11,059 bases of DNA from positions 1 through 11,059 of the forward strand of contig CALLVB010000080.1 in NCBI GenBank assembly GCA_938010795.1, written 5' to 3'. The position numbers and the translations under genes were made by a program. This DNA comes from Minisyncoccota bacterium. Its GTDB lineage: Bacteria; Patescibacteriota; Minisyncoccia; Phycocordibacterales; GCA-2747955. The notes beneath the pieces are model-generated. The model ran no database searches, was not told where the DNA came from, and was given only the letters and a program-made list of their open reading frames with translations. Positions 7,754-11,059 of the stretch are shown piece after piece. How positions within the stretch are numbered: the first letter of the stretch is position 1; each line of letters opens with the position of its first letter.

Positions 7754-9935
7754 ATGGGTGAAATGGATGATGTCGCCAGAGAAGCATATTTTATGAGGGT
7801 AAGGGTAGAAGCGGTATTCCGTTAATCTCTTTTTACTTATTTTGATTTCGATATTACAAGGCTTGACCCCCAGACTTCGGCACATAAATCTGCTACTGAA
7901 GGGCCACATGTTATGTCCCTAAAGTTTATATTTTGTTGTTTGGTTAGGTTCTCGGTACCGCAAACTACAAACGAGCATCATACCCACTCAGATTGGATAA
8001 GAAGGAGAGTTCACCGAAAGGGTCGTGTAAATCTCTCATAGAAATATGTTCCGAAGAAATCGTTTCGGATGCTAGGGGCACAGAAAGAGCGGTGCGAGAG
8101 TTGCCGTTAGAGCTCTGTTATAGCTTGGTCAAAGCTGCATTGCAGACCAATCGAGATGAAGCTGTAGAGGTGAGAATAAAAAGCTGACGCGACCTAGTGG
8201 AGAGACGGGGGGGGTGAAAGCTGAAAACCGAAACAATGTTCTCGGGCAACCATAAAGACAACAAGTAAAGGGCCTAGAACACCGCACTGAGGTAAGAAAG
8301 AACTTCCTAAATGGTCACATCTCTCTTTTTAGGTATTGGTTTCTTCCTGGCGCTGGAGTATTTTGAGTCTAAGACAATTGCTCCCTCCTGTATGTCCTGA
8401 ACTCAAGGTCCTATACTCCCGCTTGTACGTTTGCAAGGAACTAGGAATTTACCAGGATTACACCAACAGTCTGGTTTCCACCTTCCTCGCGTACCTCGAA
8501 GAAAGAAGTCCTGTCAAGCTTAAGTATCTTGATATATCAGGATGCCCTACAGGTGAGAACTTTTAGGTATTTTAATAAACTAAAACTTATATTTGCGCGC
8601 ACATCAGAATGAAGACAGAAATTTCGGTTAATTTTACTTCAGGTAATAATACTATAAAGCACCTATCGAGACATGGTAGGTTGCTTATTAATGACGTGGG
8701 AAGTCAACAAAAAACATCCAAATATAAAATGGAAACCACAGAGCCAGTAGACCAATGCAAGTATCAGTCGTATATTATTTCAGATATTAACATCCAGTAA
8801 ATACACACAGAGCATAGTATCGAGCCGTGACCCATTCTGTTCCCTTTCAGCCGAGATTCAACTGGACGTAGTGTTAAATAGCGTGGAAACATGCAGAAGC
8901 CTATGGGAGGCACTGAGGTTGGGCAAACTCTACAAGTCACATTTGAAAATTCGTATTATCAGACTGGATGTTATGTTCACGGGAACCGCTGGGATACTAC
9001 TTCTTATGGACCAACTGGATGACAAGGTACATAATAGGGGCCGCTACAGGACGACTTCGTATAATATACATTAGGGGTACAGAATAACTGTATACGATCT
9101 CCGAGCTTATTGGCTTACATACTTTTTTTTTCAGGACCTTTTAGCTGTTTCTATACCGCACAACCAATTGGGCTGTGAGGGACTTCGCGCTCTGGCCCCC
9201 GCGCTTGGCAAATTGAGTTCCTTGACTGGACTGGACCTTTCGTGGAACGACATCAATATAGTGGACTGTTCTCACAGTGCAGATGTACTTGGACAAACAT
9301 TAGCTCAGTTGCCAGTTCTGACCCGATTGAATCTGAATAAGATTGGTTTAACAAACCAACTAGACATTGTTTTGAGCAAAATGTCGGCCTCGCTAAGAGA
9401 CCTCCAGTTACGTTATTGTGGTGTGAGTGAGAAGGACATCACGTTCTTGACCAATTCGCAACATGCCAGTACTTTAGAAGCTTTGGATATCAGCTACAAC
9501 AATGTCGGGAACTATTTCGAGGAATTTGTTCTTCTGCTTAGTGCCTTGAAAAACCAACTGGTTATCCTCCAAACAGTCAACTGCTCATTCCAGCAAGACC
9601 ACTTGACACATCTTTTGCGGATAACATCCAAAAACCTTTGCCATTTGCGTTTATGGGACATTTCACACAATTGTCCACCGACCACTATGGACGCTTTTAT
9701 ACAGGATTTAACAGCCTTAGCTGAAGCTGTTTCTTTGGAAAAGCTGCTGGTGTCATTTCCGGAAGAGCTGGGGAGCATTGATGGTGCTTCGATTGTCGAG
9801 AGTCCGACTGGAAAGTTCAGACAAGATTTCCACGAAACAGTGATGAATAGACTAAGCAAGCTGTTTGGGAAGGCTTCCAGATTAGGTGTGGAGGTTGTTA
9901 TGGTGAAAAATTCAGACAAGAAGTTTGGTCAGTAG
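7754..9935 (+). CDS. LRRC14/PRAME-family LRR protein, five exons, complete
   Basis: Exons 7754-7798, 7948-8169, 8333-8552, 8851-9026 and 9135-9935 join to 487 codons ending at TAG 9933-9935; from memory human LRRC14 has about 493. Borders are standard: donors GTAAGG, GTGAGA, GTGAGA, GTACAT; acceptors TTTGGTTAG, CTCTTTTTAG, CCCTTTCAG, TTTTTCAG; phases 0,0,1,0. The 15-codon first exon is inferred because exon 2 has no ATG. Its ATG has A at -3 and G at +4 and follows a run of A. Residues 44-89 align with the PRAME/LRRC14 N-terminus: SLIEICSEEI fits the elongin BC box [APST]Lx3Cx3[AILV], LPLEL (67-71) fits the Cul2 box, and LCYSLVKAAL matches LFPLLFKVAF of LRRC14. LRRs follow: LKYLDIS 152, LTGLDLSWNDIN 251, LTRLNL 282, LRDLQL 307, LEALDIS 334, LVILQTVNC 362, LCHLRLWDIS 388. 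Expected role, by family: intracellular substrate receptor for Cul2-elongin B/C, possibly touching NF-kB signalling. I would not call strict LRRC14 orthology. Confidence 0.88.
8553..8850 (+). other. Intron 3 of the LRRC14-like gene, with decoy acceptors
   Basis: This 298-base intron has a strong donor CAG|GTGAGA and acceptor TTCCCTTTCAG. A 63-codon open frame inside it (8609-8800) resembles nothing and breaks the alignment with LRRC14, so it is a chance frame. Two other acceptor-like sites occur inside (TTTTACTTCAG ending 8641 and TATTTCAG ending 8782), so alternative splicing is possible but not shown. Confidence 0.75.
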
Positions 9936-9989
9936 GTAGATGTAATTAGGTATTGTCTGTTTTCGCCTAAAGCTCCGTAAAAGATAAAT

Positions 9990-10054
9990 AATAAATATAC
10001 TTGACCGTGACAAAATGACTGCTAGTTTCCTTGATCCGGTACGGTACAAATAAA
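9990..10054 (+). other. Poly(A) signals of the LRRC14-like gene
   Basis: AATAAA occurs at 9990-9995, 54 bases after the stop, and again at 10049-10054. The first is the likelier signal by distance; the second would give a slightly longer 3' UTR. Confidence 0.6.
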
Positions 10055-10515
10055 GAAAAGACTTTCAGGGCACCTACCATTCAGTAAGGTACGACTCTTT
10101 TGAGGGCAACTCTATTACCGGTACTGAAAGGTCTTGGAGTTTCCTTTAGACACATGTATGGCCATAGATAATTGAAGGGAGGGTGTACATGCGGTAATAA
10201 AGTTTTGGAAAATTTGGGGGGAATTCTTTTAATTTTCATTCGGCTTTAGGGCCTCGAGCCCGCCAGGGCCCGGTCCCCCTTTGTTCCAGCCCCTATGGGT
10301 CGATCCCACGATGTGTTGCAAGCGTCAGCAGGTCAACGGATGGAACAATCCAGACGGAGCAAGCAAGTCCAGTGTCAATGGCATGGATCTATCACTAGCG
10401 AAGAAAGAGAAATTGAACCCTTCGTTCTACTACCGGTACAGCGTCACTGTTAGTTTGAATAGTTTCGTAGATCTGATATTTACAAACTGCAGAAAAGTTA
10501 TTGCAGTATTATTGG

Positions 10516-10543
10516 TGGCCGACTCCTGAAAAAGAGTCGGCCA
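10516..10543. repeat. GGCCGACTC hairpin, copy 2 (perfect 10-bp stem)
   Basis: TGGCCGACTC (10516-10525), loop CTGAAAAA and GAGTCGGCCA (10534-10543) pair perfectly. An AATAAA overlaps the 3' flank (10544-10549). The same stem is found at 10831-10856 and, with one mismatch, at 739-764. It does not fit the histone 3' stem-loop consensus. Confidence 0.8.
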
Positions 10544-10830
10544 AATAAAACACCGACAATGTCCTATGAGGCTGCGGGCAACATACAACACAATTATGAA
10601 TAAAAAGTAAGGCCCTCTCAAAACTTTGACTTGCTCAATAATCTACAAAGAATGCTGGCGACTGAATATTTCCACGAAATTGGCAAATGTTTAAAATGCA
10701 AAGCAGGTAAAACAAAAATTTGGTCCTACAAAGTCTACTACTGTTGTCCGTTTGGCTAGGTCGTAGGTGACAGTTCATAAGTCTTTGGTTTGGGCAAACA
10801 TCTACTGCCACAATGCTCCGAGTATATTTT

Positions 10831-10856
10831 GGCCGACTCTTTGAAACGAGTCGGCC
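10831..10856. repeat. GGCCGACTC hairpin, copy 3 (perfect 9-bp stem)
   Basis: GGCCGACTC (10831-10839), loop TTTGAAAC and GAGTCGGCC (10848-10856). The stem is identical to copy 2, the 8-base loop differs except for a shared TGAAA, and the 5' flanks look alike (AGTATTATTGGT and AGTATATTTT), as expected of short dispersed elements. Confidence 0.8.
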
Positions 10857-11059
10857 CCATATGGCTAGACATTCGAGAACAATCCCAAGGCTTTCTGTGC
10901 CAGTACCGATTCAGAATCTCAGATAGATCTGTGAGTCAGTGATGATGAGAAGACGAGATGTACCAGCAGGGAACACCTGACCCAAGGTCACAAGGAGCCG
11001 GGGAATGGTCTTTAGTACCCCATGTTACAAACCAAAAAGAACAAAGAAGTTAAATAGAT

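Larger units (their letters stand above)
990..10438. repeat. Dispersed palindromic octamer TACCGGTA, ten copies
   Basis: Copies are at 990-997, 3408-3415, 4826-4833, 5372-5379, 5599-5606, 5964-5971, 6114-6121, 7648-7655, 10116-10123 and 10431-10438. Every ACCGGT that I find in the window has the T and A on its flanks. All but the one at 3408 (inside the transposase relic) are in non-coding DNA. Half-sites TACCG/CGGTA are frequent as well. Confidence 0.8.
10055..11059. other. Intergenic, no gene recognised
   Basis: The longest frame (82 codons, 10281-10529 plus) lacks a convincing start and any recognisable motif. The stretch holds two TACCGGTA octamers (10116-10123, 10431-10438), a GC-rich patch with GGGTCGATCCC (about 10240-10310) and two perfect GGCCGACTC hairpins. 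Confidence 0.5.

Noticed and set aside
10295..10310. GGGTCGATCCC as the B box of a tRNA-derived SINE
   Set aside because: It differs from the B-box consensus at two positions and no A box or A-rich tail is found at the right distance.
10281..10529. 82-codon plus-strand open frame
   Set aside because: No ATG near its 5' end, no motif, no splice or poly(A) context, and it crosses a repeat-type TACCGGTA and the start of the hairpin.

Overview
The window looks like invertebrate nuclear DNA. Genes are split by short GT-AG introns (59 to 298 bases), AATAAA poly(A) signals follow the stop codons, and the two recognisable families are an LRRC14/PRAME-type leucine-rich-repeat protein (typical of animals) and a piggyBac-type transposase. 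I cannot name the species. No prokaryotic gene organisation, rRNA, tRNA or CRISPR was seen.

Layout. (1) 1-315: the last 104 codons of an LRRC14-like gene that begins outside the window, with an AATAAATAAA poly(A) signal. (2) 316-1165: no gene; a 22-bp palindrome, a 30-bp direct repeat and a GGCCGACTC hairpin. (3) 4161 down to 1181, minus strand: a nearly full-length, four-exon piggyBac-like transposase. It is dead (five in-frame stops, first catalytic Asp replaced by His) but has no frameshift and keeps usable splice sites. A core-promoter candidate lies upstream and a poly(A) signal 10 bases after its stop. (4) 4210-7700: repeat-rich DNA without a convincing gene. It holds a 145-bp duplicated block, a family of diverged units of roughly 200-250 bp, and a 370-bp segment bounded by 44/45-bp inverted repeats. 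(5) 7754-9935: a complete five-exon LRRC14/PRAME-family gene of 487 residues, with a plausible elongin BC box and Cul2 box near its N-terminus. (6) 9936-11059: poly(A) signals, then non-coding DNA with two further GGCCGACTC hairpins.

How the parts relate. The gene at 1-315 and the gene at 7754-9935 are same-strand paralogues (their C-terminal thirds align clearly), so the window samples a tandem LRRC14-like cluster whose roughly 7.4-kb spacer has been filled by a decayed piggyBac element and small repeats. By family, the LRR proteins would act as substrate receptors of a Cul2-elongin B/C ubiquitin ligase; this is inference.

Two anonymous signals stand out. The palindromic octamer TACCGGTA occurs ten times in 11 kb, and every ACCGGT in the window is part of it. 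A hairpin of fixed shape (9-bp GGCCGACTC stem, 8-base loop) occurs three times with the stem kept and the loop varied.
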